This document shows, piece by piece, positions 1 through 9,878 of a DNA stretch of 64,000 nt. This DNA comes from Oscillospiraceae bacterium (GTDB taxonomy: Bacteria > Bacillota > Clostridia > Oscillospirales > SIG627): NCBI GenBank assembly GCA_015065085.1, contig SVQW01000003.1:62001-126000 (forward strand), in the 5' to 3' direction. The position numbers and the translations under genes are program-made. The notes beneath the pieces were generated by a model that saw only the letters and a list, made by a program, of their open reading frames with translations, was not told the DNA's origin and searched no databases. The stretch's first letter is position 1, and each line of letters opens with the position of its first letter.

Positions 1-3000
1 TGCATGTGCCTTAGGGAACATGTATTTAATTTTCTTCGCAGAGGCAATGTACCAATCGGGAACATTATTCTCCCTCATTACTTCCTCGTATTCGGGCTTA
101 AGTCCCCTGCCCTTACGGACATCCTCCATTATCTTGAATGCCGTTCCGGGTTCAAGACCCTTAAGCATAAGATAAACCATTATACTGTCACGCGTTCCGA
201 TAACGTCCGAAATGGTACATGTTCCGTCGCGTACGAGGTCCTGGGCGTTTTTCAGCCACACGTCCGTTCCGTGGGAAAGCCCCGAAATCTGCAAAAGGTC
301 AGAGAAGCACTTTGGCTTACAGTCAATAAGCATCTGTCTGGTAAAATCCGTGCCGAATTCAGGCAGACCGAAGGTACCTACCTCACTGCCTATATCCTCC
401 GGCTTTACCCCGAGAGCGGATGTATTCAGGAAAAGGCTCATAACCTCCGGGTCGCTCATTGGGACATCAAGAACATTCATCCCCGTATAGCGCTCCAGCA
501 CCTTGTATTTGGTGGGAACATCGTGTCCGAGTATATCAAGCTTAAGTATGGTATCGTGCAAATATTCAAATGCGAAGTGTGTAGTGATTACACCCGAATT
601 CTCATCCTCGGCAGGATGCTGAACGGGGGTAAAATCATAAACATCCTTATCGCGCGGAACAACTATAATTCCGCCGGGATGCTGACCCGTCGTGCGACGT
701 ACACCTGTACATCCGCTGACAAGACGATCCTCCTCAACACGGGAAATAACGGTTTCGTGGGCTTCAAGATACTTTTTGACAAAGCCGTACGCCGTTTTAT
801 CCGCGAGAGTACCAAGAGTTCCTGCTCGGAACACGTTTTCCGCACCGAAAAGAACCTCGGTATATTTATGTGCTTCCGCCTGAACATCACCCGAAAAGTT
901 AAGGTCAATATCAGGGGATTTATCGCCTTTGAAGCCCAGAAAAGTTTCAAAAGGAATGTTATGTCCGTCGCGGTACATGGGCTTTCCGCATTTCGGACAG
1001 TTCTTAGGCGGCATATCAAAGCCCGAGCCGTATGCGCCGTCGGTAACAAATTCGCTGTATTTACAGTCAAGGCACAAATAGTAAGGATATAGTGGGTCAA
1101 CCTCGGATATTCCTGCCATAGTCGCAACAAAGGAAGAACCAACCGAGCCTCGCGAACCCACAAGATATCCGTCCGACTCACTTTTTGCGACAAGTCGCTG
1201 TGCAATCACGTAAAGCACCGCAAAGCCGTGTTTTATAATGGCATCCAGCTCTCGCTGCAAACGTGTCTGCACGATTTCGGGAAGCGGGTCGCCGAATTTT
1301 TCCTTTGCGTGCTTGTAGCACATTTCAGTCAGCTCTTCTTCTGCACCGGGCATCTTCGGAGTATAAGTACCCTCGGGAATAGGGCGCACCTCTTCCACCA
1401 TGTCCGCGATAAGATTAGTGTTGGTTATTACCACCTCACGAGCAGTTTCCTCGTCCAGATAGTCAAATTCTGCCAGCATTTCGTCTGTGGTGCGGAAATA
1501 AAGCGGGGTTTCTCTGTCTGCATCCGAAAACTTCATACCTGCAAGAAGGATTTTTCTGTATATGCTGTCGTTGTCACGCAGGAAATGTACATCCCCTGTG
1601 GCAACAACGGGCTTGTTCAGTGATTTTCCTATCTCAATTATCTTTTTATTAATTCTTATAAGCTCTTCACGGTCTGCAACCTTGCCTTCGTCTACAAGGA
1701 ACTGGTTATTACCCAAAGGCTGTATTTCAAGATAGTCGTAAAAAGAAGCTATGTTCTTAAGCTCATCGTCATTTTTGCCGTCCAGAACCGCTTTATAAAG
1801 CTCTCCCGCCTCGCAGGCAGAGCCGATAATAAGTCCCTCACGGTGTTGCTCCAGAACTGTTTTGGGGATTCTGGGGTGACGACGGTAGTAATTCAGATAG
1901 GAATAGGACACAAGCTTATAAAGATTTTTGAGTCCCACAAGGTTTTTAACCAGAATTATCTGGTGATATGTAGGTAATTTCTTGGGGTCTGCCTTGGCAC
2001 TCATGTTCTGCACCATTTCGGACAGTGATGTAATACCCTCCGATTTGAGCTTTTCAATCATTTTTTCAAAAACATGTGCCAGCATTTCGGCATCATCGTC
2101 CGCACGATGGTGATTGGCATGGGGCAGTTTATAATAGTCCACAAGTCTTTCAAGACTGTGGCGATTAGTATCGGTGTTTACATAACGAGACAGTGCCAAT
2201 GTGTCGAGATAGGTGTTATCAAGCTTTTTACCGCATTCCTCGGCAGCAAGCTTCATAAATCCCATATCAAAATTTGCGTTATGAGCTATCAGCACCCTGT
2301 CACCCGCAAATTGCATAAAGGCGTCAAGCGCCTGCTCCACCGATTGGGCATCAGCCACCATCTCGTCGGTAATACCCGTGAGCTTTACAATATCCTCAGG
2401 TATAGGCATGCCGGGGTTTACAAAGGTATCAAATCTGTCCAGCACCTCGCCGCCTCTGTACAGCACGGCGCCAATTTCGGTAATACGGCAGTTTCTGAGC
2501 GAAATACCGGTGGTTTCGATATCGAATATTATAAACTCAGAATCCTCCAGCGAGCCGTCCATTTCTCCGTACAGCGCTCTTGCCGTATCATCGGCAAAGT
2601 ATGCCTCGACACCGTAAATCAGCTTCATCCCGAGCTTTTCCGCGGCAAGCATCGCCTGCGGATACGCTTGCAAAGTTCCGTGGTCGGTTATCGCAACCGC
2701 CTTATGTCCCCAATCCTTTGCCGTCTTTACAATAAGCTCAGGCGGTGTCGTGGCATCCATGGTGGACATATTGGTGTGAAGATGTAATTCAACACGTTTT
2801 TCCTCTGCCTCGTCCTTTTTATACACAGGTTTAGCAGAGTAAATAGCTGTGGGGCGGACAATCAGTTCGTTGTCAAACTTATCTCTGCCAGGTTTACCGA
2901 ACACAAGCACACAGTTATCTCCGTCGGTTATATCCTTCGGGACAGACATTTTCTTTTTGTTGGGGTCAACCTCTTCCTTGGGAGCAAAAAATTTAAGATG

Positions 3001-3870
3001 TGCAGAAGCAGCATCGTCCGTCACCTTGATAGATGAAATATATTTATCCCCCGTACGGTTTTCGCGGAATTCCTGCCCGAAAACCTTTCCGCAGAAAGCT
3101 ACCATCTGCTGGTCATCAGTAATGGATGCAATGGGAATTATTTTATTCTGATTAATATTTTTAAGTTCTTTGCCGTATAAAAGCTGAGCATCGGAAATAT
3201 CAAAGGTCATAAAACCCGAATGAACTATTCCGTCATCCCCTACCTCGAAGGTGACTTCCTTGTCAGGATTCTGAACCTTGAAAAACGAACCTGATTTATC
3301 CTCAAACACAGGCACCGTCTCGGCAGTGTTGTCCGACGGCGGAATGTAGGTATACTTCAGTTCCTCGGGTATCTCACGGTTGAGATATTCCTCCATATTG
3401 AATTCCTCGATGTTTACGATTTGTACCGAAACATCAATGCCGAACTCATTTTTTATAATACGACTCAGCATATTCTGGCATCCGCCTTTGTCCGGCAGTG
3501 TAGCATAGCCGTGGGCGCATTTTATCGTGAGAGCACCGTCGGAATATTCCGCCTGTGCGTCCTCAAAAAAGCCGTTTGCAAGAACAGTGTTACGTCCCAA
3601 TTCGATTATAAGCTGTTCGTAATACGACACATCAAAAAGCTCACCCGGATACTTAGGCATTATAAACACCGAGTTCATTTCGTAAGCTTCTTTTATTTCC
3701 TGCTCCAGCTTGTAGAGCTTATTTTTATCGACAATTTTTTCAAATTGCAGGTCAATTACCATATCCCGCTTTTCCTTATTGTAGCGGATGGCAAAGTCCT
3801 TGATTCCTTCAATTACATCACGAGCATTTATACTCGGGGAAAGTTTGTGAAATTTTTCAAGAAAGGTCAA
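1..3870 (-). CDS. polC: DNA polymerase III, PolC type (3' end cut by window)
   Basis: This is the replicative DNA polymerase of low-GC Gram-positives, carrying its own 3'-5' proofreading exonuclease. Reading the minus strand from a TTG at 3870 (preceded by AAAGGA at about 8 nt) gives about 1290 codons without a stop. In order I see an N-terminal OB region, a PHP-type HLHTNMS motif near residue 360, the exonuclease motif DIETTG near residue 448, a CLDC...CPKC zinc pair near 930-960, the polymerase motif PDIDLNFSGD near 980, and YMFPKAHA at the window edge. PolC is usually about 1430 residues, so roughly the last 150 lie outside. It is the last gene of the pyrH-to-polC operon, 20 bp after ispG. 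Confidence 0.97.
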   Translation of the reverse strand, partial: MTFLEKFHKLSPSINARDVIEGIKDFAIRYNKEKRDMVIDLQFEKIVDKNKLYKLEQEIKEAYEMNSVFIMPKYPGELFDVSYYEQLIIELGRNTVLANGFFEDAQAEYSDGALTIKCAHGYATLPDKGGCQNMLSRIIKNEFGIDVSVQIVNIEEFNMEEYLNREIPEELKYTYIPPSDNTAETVPVFEDKSGSFFKVQNPDKEVTFEVGDDGIVHSGFMTFDISDAQLLYGKELKNINQNKIIPIASITDDQQMVAFCGKVFGQEFRENRTGDKYISSIKVTDDAASAHLKFFAPKEEVDPNKKKMSVPKDITDGDNCVLVFGKPGRDKFDNELIVRPTAIYSAKPVYKKDEAEEKRVELHLHTNMSTMDATTPPELIVKTAKDWGHKAVAITDHGTLQAYPQAMLAAEKLGMKLIYGVEAYFADDTARALYGEMDGSLEDSEFIIFDIETTGISLRNCRITEIGAVLYRGGEVLDRFDTFVNPGMPIPEDIVKLTGITDEMVADAQSVEQALDAFMQFAGDRVLIAHNANFDMGFMKLAAEECGKKLDNTYLDTLALSRYVNTDTNRHSLERLVDYYKLPHANHHRADDDAEMLAHVFEKMIEKLKSEGITSLSEMVQNMSAKADPKKLPTYHQIILVKNLVGLKNLYKLVSYSYLNYYRRHPRIPKTVLEQHREGLIIGSACEAGELYKAVLDGKNDDELKNIASFYDYLEIQPLGNNQFLVDEGKVADREELIRINKKIIEIGKSLNKPVVATGDVHFLRDNDSIYRKILLAGMKFSDADRETPLYFRTTDEMLAEFDYLDEETAREVVITNTNLIADMVEEVRPIPEGTYTPKMPGAEEELTEMCYKHAKEKFGDPLPEIVQTRLQRELDAIIKHGFAVLYVIAQRLVAKSESDGYLVGSRGSVGSSFVATMAGISEVDPLYPYYLCLDCKYSEFVTDGAYGSGFDMPPKNCPKCGKPMYRDGHNIPFETFLGFKGDKSPDIDLNFSGDVQAEAHKYTEVLFGAENVFRAGTLGTLADKTAYGFVKKYLEAHETVISRVEEDRLVSGCTGVRRTTGQHPGGIIVVPRDKDVYDFTPVQHPAEDENSGVITTHFAFEYLHDTILKLDILGHDVPTKYKVLERYTGMNVLDVPMSDPEVMSLFLNTSALGVKPEDIGSEVGTFGLPEFGTDFTRQMLIDCKPKCFSDLLQISGLSHGTDVWLKNAQDLVRDGTCTISDVIGTRDSIMVYLMLKGLEPGTAFKIMEDVRKGRGLKPEYEEVMRENNVPDWYIASAKKIKYMFPKAHA

Positions 3871-3890
3871 TGTTTTCGTCCTTTATGTAT

Positions 3891-4949
3891 TTATTTGCAG
3901 AGCTTTTCCACTTCGTCAAGCAATGTCGGGATTATTTTGTCGGCATCCAGTTTTCCGATTGTTTCACCCTTTTTGAAGAGTATGGCATCCCCTGCTCCGC
4001 CGGCAACACCCACATCGGCTTCACGTGCCTCACCCGGTCCGTTAACCGCACAGCCCATAATAGCAACCTTTATTCTTCTTTGGGGCTTGAAATTCTTTTC
4101 AGCGAGCAACCGTCCGAATTCGTCGGCTATTTCAATAAGGTTGATTTTGCATCTTCCGCATGTAGGGCATGACACAAGCTCGATACCGTTCTTTTCAATA
4201 CCAAGTGCCATGAGAAGCTCTTTGGCGGCACGTATTTCCTCTTTTATATCGGCAGTCAGCGAAACACGAACGGTATCGCCTATTCCGTCGCACAAAAGTG
4301 CACCAATGCCCGCGCTGGATTTTATAATCCCGCCGTATGTAGTGCCCGCCTCGGTAACACCTATGTGCAAAGGATAATCGGTATTACTGCTCAAAAGCCG
4401 ATTTGCCTTTATCATAGTTATAACGTCCGAGCTTTTTACCGATATAACTATGTCGTTAAAATCAAACTGCTCCAGCTTTTTCACATTCAGAAGTGCGCTT
4501 TCGTAAAGTGCTTCGGGTGTGGGCTTTTGGTACTTTTCAAGTATGCTTTTTTCAAGTGAGCCGCCGTTTACACCAATACGTATGGGTATATTTCTTTGAC
4601 GGCAGGCATCGCAAACCGCCTTTATGCGGTCGTCACTGCCTATATTTCCGGGGTTTATCCGTATCTTATCTATGCCTGCATGAGCGGCTTCGACAGCCAG
4701 TTTATAATTAAAGTGTATGTCCGCCACCAACGGCATTTTAATTTTTTCTTTGAATTTGGCAATATTTCGCACGCTTTCCATATCAGGCACGGTAAATCGT
4801 GCAATATCGCACCCTGCCATTTCAAGCTCGTAAAGCTGAGCCAGTGTTTTATCAAAATCCGCAGTATCGGAATTTGTCATGGACTGAATGGCGACCTTGT
4901 TGCCACCACCAATGGTAATATTTCCTATTTTTATCTTTTTTGTCGGCAT
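3891..4949 (-). CDS. ispG: 4-hydroxy-3-methylbut-2-en-1-yl diphosphate synthase (IspG/GcpE)
   Basis: Penultimate step of the MEP isoprenoid pathway: reductive opening of MEcPP to HMBPP in the cytosol, using a 4Fe-4S cluster. The 352-residue protein has the TIM-barrel start (IQSMTNSDTADF, VADIHFNYKLA, KIRINPGNIG) and the C-terminal cluster-binding region with CPTCGRC near residue 260 and GCAVNGPGEA near 298. Length matches the short bacterial form. The ATG follows GGGGGA. It lies between rseP (9 bp upstream) and polC. With dxr here and ispE at 18.6 kb, three MEP genes fall in the window. Confidence 0.97.
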   Translation of the reverse strand: MPTKKIKIGNITIGGGNKVAIQSMTNSDTADFDKTLAQLYELEMAGCDIARFTVPDMESVRNIAKFKEKIKMPLVADIHFNYKLAVEAAHAGIDKIRINPGNIGSDDRIKAVCDACRQRNIPIRIGVNGGSLEKSILEKYQKPTPEALYESALLNVKKLEQFDFNDIVISVKSSDVITMIKANRLLSSNTDYPLHIGVTEAGTTYGGIIKSSAGIGALLCDGIGDTVRVSLTADIKEEIRAAKELLMALGIEKNGIELVSCPTCGRCKINLIEIADEFGRLLAEKNFKPQRRIKVAIMGCAVNGPGEAREADVGVAGGAGDAILFKKGETIGKLDADKIIPTLLDEVEKLCK

Positions 4950-4958
4950 ATTATCCCC

Positions 4959-5960
4959 CTACATAAAAAGCTTGGTTACATCCTTAAAGGTGACAAAAAC
5001 CACCAGTGCCATAAGCAGTGCAAAGCCTGCGGCATGAATAAAGCCCTCGGCTTTAGGACTGACAGGTCTGCCTATAACAGCCTCTATCGCCAGAAAAAGT
5101 ATATGTCCCCCGTCCAGTGCGGGAACAGGCAACGGGTTAAAAACACCCAGATTCATACTGATGACAACAAAGAAGTAAAGAAGTGTTTCCCATCCCATGC
5201 TGACCGCTTGTGCCACCATACCAACTGTTCCCACGGGACCCGACATAGCTTCCACACCGGCTTTACCGCTTATAAGCATTGCAAAGGACGTGAAAATCAG
5301 TCTTATTGTACCGAAGCATCCGTAAAAGGTCTGCTTTACAATTTGCCCGAAGGTACGCCTTATTCCGTAAAGCTTGAAGTCAAAAACGCCCATCTCGATT
5401 CCGTCCTGGACAACGGTGTTGAACACAACATCTTCAAAAACTATTTCCTTTTCACCGCGGATAACGGTTATATCGGTGGGCTGAGAGCCCGAAAGCATTA
5501 TTTTATCCGTTATATCGCTTGCAATATTGATTTTCTGAGTGCCAATCTGCGTTATTCTGTCGCCCTGCATAACACCGTAATCGGCAAGCACGGAATTTTC
5601 CACCGAATATACCACCGTGTCCGGATAGGCGGGCTGAAGACTTACATATATAAACATAGCAACAAAGCCCACAAGAATATTGGTCAGCGCACCTGCGCTA
5701 AACACAAACAGCCTTTGAAGCTTCGTTTTATTGTGCAGCGCCCGCGGGTCATTTGCATCACACTCCTCGTCCTCACCCACCATGCTGACAAAACCGCCGA
5801 CAGGTAAAAGACGAAGTCTGAAAAATGTGCCGCTTTTGGCTTTATGCGACAATACCGTCGGTCCCATACCGACGGCAAATTCATTTATCCCCACACCGCA
5901 AAGGCGTGCGGCAACAAAGTGCCCCGCCTCATGCACAATTATCAACAACCCGAAAAACAA
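4959..5960 (-). CDS. rseP: RIP/site-2 zinc metalloprotease RseP family
   Basis: Intramembrane metalloprotease that cleaves membrane-bound substrates such as anti-sigma factors and signal-peptide remnants. HEAGH, the zinc motif, lies in the first membrane helix. A PDZ-like middle part follows, then NPLPVPALDGGH, the second active-site motif, in a late membrane helix. The first conventional start is a TTG at 5960, but it lacks a ribosome binding site and truncates the first helix. A GGAG site upstream is spaced for an ATA codon at 5981, which would add ISIIAAV and restore the usual N-terminus. The codons between are in frame and end at a TGA at 5990. It sits between dxr and ispG. Confidence 0.93.
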   Translation of the reverse strand: MFFGLLIIVHEAGHFVAARLCGVGINEFAVGMGPTVLSHKAKSGTFFRLRLLPVGGFVSMVGEDEECDANDPRALHNKTKLQRLFVFSAGALTNILVGFVAMFIYVSLQPAYPDTVVYSVENSVLADYGVMQGDRITQIGTQKINIASDITDKIMLSGSQPTDITVIRGEKEIVFEDVVFNTVVQDGIEMGVFDFKLYGIRRTFGQIVKQTFYGCFGTIRLIFTSFAMLISGKAGVEAMSGPVGTVGMVAQAVSMGWETLLYFFVVISMNLGVFNPLPVPALDGGHILFLAIEAVIGRPVSPKAEGFIHAAGFALLMALVVFVTFKDVTKLFM

Positions 5961-5998
5961 TACAGCTGCAATGATACTTATAAAAAATCACTCCGTTC

Positions 5999-7153
5999 TT
6001 ATGAACACAGTTCAAGTACTTTTTCACGCGCGGCGATGTCTGCCGCTTCAATATCCTCAAGTGTGGGATTGATTATTGGTTTTATACTGTTATACGCCGA
6101 TATTACAAGGTCAAAAATATCGGTAAAGCTTATCTTCCTGCTTAAAAACTCGCCCACCGCACATTCATTCGCACCGTTAAGTATGCAAGGCGCGGTACCG
6201 CCAACCGAAATGGCATTTCGTGCCGTCTTTATAAGTGAGAATGTGTCCTCGTCCGGCGGTGAAAATGTAAGCGTAAGTCCGCTTTTGAAATCCAGCGGAC
6301 GGCAAAGACTTTCGGTACGGTACGGATAAGTCAGCGCAAACTGTATACAGTGCTTCATATTTGGGTTACCCATCTGACCCAGCACCGAGCCGTCGCAGAA
6401 TTCTACCATTGAATGAACAATACTCTGACGGTGTACGGTTATTTCTATTTTCTCCTGAGGTACACCGAACAGCCGCACCGCTTCAATAAGCTCCAGACCT
6501 TTATTCATAAGTGTAGCGGAATCGATTGTTATTTTTTGTCCCATACTCCATGTGGGATGATTAAGTGCCTGTTCAAGCGTCACCTTTTCAAGCTCTTTTC
6601 TGGTCCTGCCGTAAAAAGGTCCGCCGGAAGCAGTGATTATCAGCCTTTTTATGCTTTCATAGCGGTTGAATCCGCCCGAAAGGCACTGAAATATGGCAGA
6701 ATGCTCGCTGTCTACGGGCAGAAATTCCACTCCCTTTTCCTTTGCGCGGGAAAGAATTATTTCACCTGCACAAACAAGGGGCTCCTTATTTGCCATAGCA
6801 ATATTTTTTCCACTGTCAATAGCGTGAAGTGTGGGACGTATTCCGCATTTTCCCATAAGGGAATTCAAAAGTATGTCCGCTTTTGATTCATAGGCAGTTT
6901 CACATATTCCGTCAAAACCGCTCAGCACGCGCACATTAGTGTCGCTCACCCTCACCTTGAGATCAGCGGCACTTTTTTCGTCACCCACAGCACAATAAGC
7001 CGGAGAGTATTTTCTTATCTGTTCTTCCAGCATTTTAATGTTCGAATTGGCACACACCGCCGAAACCTCAAATCCGCATTCGTCCGCCACTTCGAGAGCC
7101 TGAGTTCCTATTGAACCCGTTGAGCCAAGTAAAGCTATCGTCTTTTTTTCCAT
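5999..7153 (-). CDS. dxr: 1-deoxy-D-xylulose-5-phosphate reductoisomerase
   Basis: First committed MEP-pathway step, turning DXP into MEP with NADPH and a divalent metal in the cytosol. The protein opens with the Rossmann nucleotide-binding motif GSTGSIG at about residue 9 and contains VDSEHSAIFQ (metal and substrate site), TASGGPF and NHPTWSMGQKITIDSATL, all typical of Dxr. I chose the ATG at 7153 because AAAGGA sits 6 nt before it; an upstream in-frame ATG at 7180 has no such site. The resulting length of 384 residues is normal. It is followed closely by rseP. Confidence 0.97.
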   Translation of the reverse strand: MEKKTIALLGSTGSIGTQALEVADECGFEVSAVCANSNIKMLEEQIRKYSPAYCAVGDEKSAADLKVRVSDTNVRVLSGFDGICETAYESKADILLNSLMGKCGIRPTLHAIDSGKNIAMANKEPLVCAGEIILSRAKEKGVEFLPVDSEHSAIFQCLSGGFNRYESIKRLIITASGGPFYGRTRKELEKVTLEQALNHPTWSMGQKITIDSATLMNKGLELIEAVRLFGVPQEKIEITVHRQSIVHSMVEFCDGSVLGQMGNPNMKHCIQFALTYPYRTESLCRPLDFKSGLTLTFSPPDEDTFSLIKTARNAISVGGTAPCILNGANECAVGEFLSRKISFTDIFDLVISAYNSIKPIINPTLEDIEAADIAAREKVLELCS

Positions 7154-7198
7154 TATTTTTCCTTTGCTATTGTATGCCATGTTAAAGATTAAAATACC

Positions 7199-8014
7199 TT
7201 ATCTGAAAAAATAAAACATATCAGGTCTGGATGAAATTATCATTAATAAAAGCGCCACCGCCAAAATGCTGTCAAATCTGTCAAGTATTCCGCCGTGTCC
7301 GGGAAGAAGATTTCCGAAATCCTTTACTCCGTAAGCGCGCTTAAGCTTGGACATAACAAGATCGCCCGCCTGGGATACAATGCTGAGAACCACACCCGAT
7401 ACCGCAAGAAATACAAAGTTGACCTCTGTGTCCGAAAAGCTTTTTATAAGAAAACCGTACAGCAAAAATGACAGTGTACAGAAAACGACACCGCCCACAG
7501 CGCCCTCTACTGTTTTTTTAGGGCTGACATCGGGTATAAGCTTATGCTTACCCAAAAATCTTCCGCAGAAATATGCTGCCGTATCGGTAACCCATGCACC
7601 GATAAATACAAGCCATATCACAAAAGCTCCCTGTTCCATTCGGCGTATGAGCAAAAGGCTGGTGAAAGAGCTTACAGCGTATACGCAAAATGCAGAAAAC
7701 GCCGTCAGCTTGCCAACATCGTATTTTCCCTTTGCCATTACCGATACAAGCATCATAAGGAATATCATAAGCATGGAAATATTGTATATGTACTTATATG
7801 AGACTGCCGTGTACAGCGGGAGCGCAACTGCATAAATATAGGCAGGCAGGCATACAGCAAATTCTTTTTTCATACCCCATACGCCCAAAAGCTCATAAAC
7901 CGCTATAACACAAACGACTGCCAGCGCTGCATTAAAAGCATATGTGCCGGAAAAGCACATCACCGGCAAAAACACCGCCAGCCCTGCGGCAGCAGTGAGT
8001 ATTCTTGTAAGCAT
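7199..8014 (-). CDS. cdsA: Phosphatidate cytidylyltransferase
   Basis: Makes CDP-diacylglycerol from phosphatidic acid and CTP, the branch point of phospholipid synthesis, in the cytoplasmic membrane. The 271-residue protein is almost entirely hydrophobic, with about eight membrane helices. It carries the family signature near its C-terminus (SKLKRAYGVKDFGNLLPGHG followed by GILDRFDS). The ATG follows AAAGG. It sits between uppS and dxr in the same operon, the standard firmicute order. It is functionally linked to plsY at 16.8 kb, which makes the precursor lysophosphatidate. Confidence 0.96.
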   Translation of the reverse strand: MLTRILTAAAGLAVFLPVMCFSGTYAFNAALAVVCVIAVYELLGVWGMKKEFAVCLPAYIYAVALPLYTAVSYKYIYNISMLMIFLMMLVSVMAKGKYDVGKLTAFSAFCVYAVSSFTSLLLIRRMEQGAFVIWLVFIGAWVTDTAAYFCGRFLGKHKLIPDVSPKKTVEGAVGGVVFCTLSFLLYGFLIKSFSDTEVNFVFLAVSGVVLSIVSQAGDLVMSKLKRAYGVKDFGNLLPGHGGILDRFDSILAVALLLMIISSRPDMFYFFR

Positions 8015-8048
8015 ATCGCATCCGAACCTTTCAGAGGATTATCAGATA

Positions 8049-8783
8049 TTAAGCCTTATCAGCTTTTATACCGCCGAAGCGACGGTTTACATTACGGTAG
8101 TAGTCCAGTGCCTTGTCAAGCTCTTTTTCGCCAAAATCAGGCCAGAGTACGTCGGTGAAATAAAACTCGGAATAGGCACTTTGCCACAACATAAAATTGG
8201 AAAGGCGCATTTCTCCGCCCGTGCGTACAATAAGCTCGGGATCGGGTCCGTGAGAGGTGTACATACATCTTGACATACTTTCCTCCGTTATCTCCTCGCC
8301 CCTTTCGGCAAGCATACGCGCCGCACGCACTATTTCTGCACGTCCGCCGTAGTTAATGGCTATGTTCATTTTATTGGGACAATGCTCATGCTTCTTTTCG
8401 ACATCCGCCATAAGCTTTTGCATTTCCTCGCTGAACACGCTTCTGTCGCCTATAAAAGTGATAGCCATATCTTTGGCACGCTTTACATCAAGGCTTTCGT
8501 GCATGTTCTCGACAAACAGCTTCATAAGTCCCTCTACCTCCTCCTGAGGACGCTTCCAGTTCTCAGTGGAGAAAGCATAGACGGTTATCATTTCTATGTT
8601 ACGGTTGATGCAGAACTCGCATATTTTTTTGAATGCGGCTCCGCCTGCGGCATGTCCGGCAAGACGGGGAAGACCGCGTCTTTTTGCCCATCTTCCGTTG
8701 CCGTCCATAATAAAGCCGATATGACGGGGCATTTTAAGCCCCGTAATATTCTGCTCTTTTTTCTTAAAAAGTGTAAATGCCAT
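8049..8783 (-). CDS. uppS: Undecaprenyl diphosphate synthase (isoprenyl transferase)
   Basis: Condenses farnesyl diphosphate with isopentenyl units to the C55 carrier lipid for cell-wall synthesis. The 244-residue protein shows the cis-prenyltransferase motifs HIGFIMDGNGRWAKRRG (diphosphate site), YAFSTENWKRP, AINYGGRAE and DPELIVRTGGEMRLSNFMLWQ. The start ATG at 8783 uses a GGAG that lies inside a 27-bp copy of the frr 3' end (8784-8810), showing that uppS once followed frr by 3 bp. A decayed copy of its own 3' end lies at 9879-9966. Confidence 0.97.
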   Translation of the reverse strand: MAFTLFKKKEQNITGLKMPRHIGFIMDGNGRWAKRRGLPRLAGHAAGGAAFKKICEFCINRNIEMITVYAFSTENWKRPQEEVEGLMKLFVENMHESLDVKRAKDMAITFIGDRSVFSEEMQKLMADVEKKHEHCPNKMNIAINYGGRAEIVRAARMLAERGEEITEESMSRCMYTSHGPDPELIVRTGGEMRLSNFMLWQSAYSEFYFTDVLWPDFGEKELDKALDYYRNVNRRFGGIKADKA

Positions 8784-8810
8784 GAATTAAAGCTCCATGA
8801 TTTCTTTGTT
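8784..8810 (-). repeat. 27-bp direct repeat: copy of the frr 3' end
   Basis: These 27 bases are identical to 9966-9992, which cover the last codons, stop and downstream bases of the intact frr. The copy carries the GGAG used by uppS. The two copies bracket the SGNH-hydrolase gene, so this is a scar of the event that put that gene between frr and uppS. Confidence 0.9.
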
Positions 8811-8838
8811 ATTTCCGATGGTGGTATGCGTTAATACA

Positions 8839-9840
8839 TCAATCTTCAATACCAAGCATTGTCTTGATTGTCGGTAAAATCACACCCGCCATTCTGTAAA
8901 AGCCAAGATCGTTGGGATGAATTCTGTCAATCGTGCACAATTCACGGTCTTCTTTTCCGAAGAACGTTTCACCGTCAATAAAATACACGTTTTTATCGCC
9001 TGCTTTTACAGCATTGTCGTATGTTTCTTTGATTACTGCTCTTCGTTCTGCGCCATCCTCCGAGTAATCAAAATCGGGTTTCGTAAGCATCAGTATGGGA
9101 AGATTGGGATTCGCCTCTCTGATTCGTTTAAAGAACGGCTCATGAGTGTTGCGAAGGTCTTCAACATCAGGCGAATTATAGTCATAATCCAAGATGAAAA
9201 TGCTCATATCAATCGTATTTATATAATCCGCCATTTCAAGTTCGCCTCTTGCGCTTCCCGAAAAGCCGAAATTATAATAATCAAGATCCAGCCAGCGCGA
9301 TATAATCGCGTTGTATCCGTTTGTTATGTTACAGCAGCATCCGCCCTCTGTTATGGACGAACCGTAATACAGAGCCTTGCCGTATTTATACGGAGTGGGC
9401 GCTTCAACACAAGCATCGTCCGGCACAATAATTTCAATGTTTTCAACTACCTCATTGCGCAGAACCCATATTGTAACATCTTCCATATTACTGCTCTTTT
9501 TTACCGTCTTTTCAAAAACCTTTGTGTTATAATCCGGAGGATTAAGCAATGCGGCAAAAACAGAATTCTGCCTGTCTCCGACCATAACACTGCAAGCCTG
9601 GCAAGCATATATACTCATTCCCACATCCGGGTTTAATGTTTCCAGATGTACTCTTACGGTAAATTCCTCTGCGTCTGTTCTGAAGCAAACGCGTGCACCG
9701 GGACATCTTCTTCCATAATGTACTAAATTACCCAATTTTGCACGCAATTCTTCGGGCACTCTCTCAAGCTTTTTCTTTTCCTCGAAAAAAGGCACTCCAA
9801 ATACCTTTATGGGCTCTTCATAGCAAGTGTAGGTTTTCAT
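8839..9840 (-). CDS. SGNH/GDSL-family hydrolase inserted in the frr-uppS operon
   Basis: Probable esterase or deacetylase of the SGNH superfamily; substrate unknown, carbohydrate esters being common for the family. The 333 residues split into an N-terminal beta-rich part (about 1-145) and a C-terminal hydrolase fold. The latter has the nucleophile block YYGSSITEG near residue 155, NFGFSGSARGE (block II) and the catalytic pair D-x-x-H in CTIDRIHPND near the C-terminus. No signal peptide is visible, so it is probably cytoplasmic. The ATG follows AAGGAG at 9 nt. The gene is not part of the usual pyrH-frr-uppS operon. It is flanked by duplicated frr and uppS ends, so it arrived by duplication-linked insertion. 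Confidence 0.85.
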   Translation of the reverse strand: MKTYTCYEEPIKVFGVPFFEEKKKLERVPEELRAKLGNLVHYGRRCPGARVCFRTDAEEFTVRVHLETLNPDVGMSIYACQACSVMVGDRQNSVFAALLNPPDYNTKVFEKTVKKSSNMEDVTIWVLRNEVVENIEIIVPDDACVEAPTPYKYGKALYYGSSITEGGCCCNITNGYNAIISRWLDLDYYNFGFSGSARGELEMADYINTIDMSIFILDYDYNSPDVEDLRNTHEPFFKRIREANPNLPILMLTKPDFDYSEDGAERRAVIKETYDNAVKAGDKNVYFIDGETFFGKEDRELCTIDRIHPNDLGFYRMAGVILPTIKTMLGIED

Positions 9841-9878
9841 ATGTCATATCTCCTTGAAAAAATAATAATACTGTCATT

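Noticed and set aside
4..1092. A 362-codon open frame on the plus strand, and similar long frames opposite hemZ, relA, recJ and other genes
   Set aside because: They lie exactly antisense to clear genes (here polC), have no recognisable protein family and arise from codon bias on the opposite strand.
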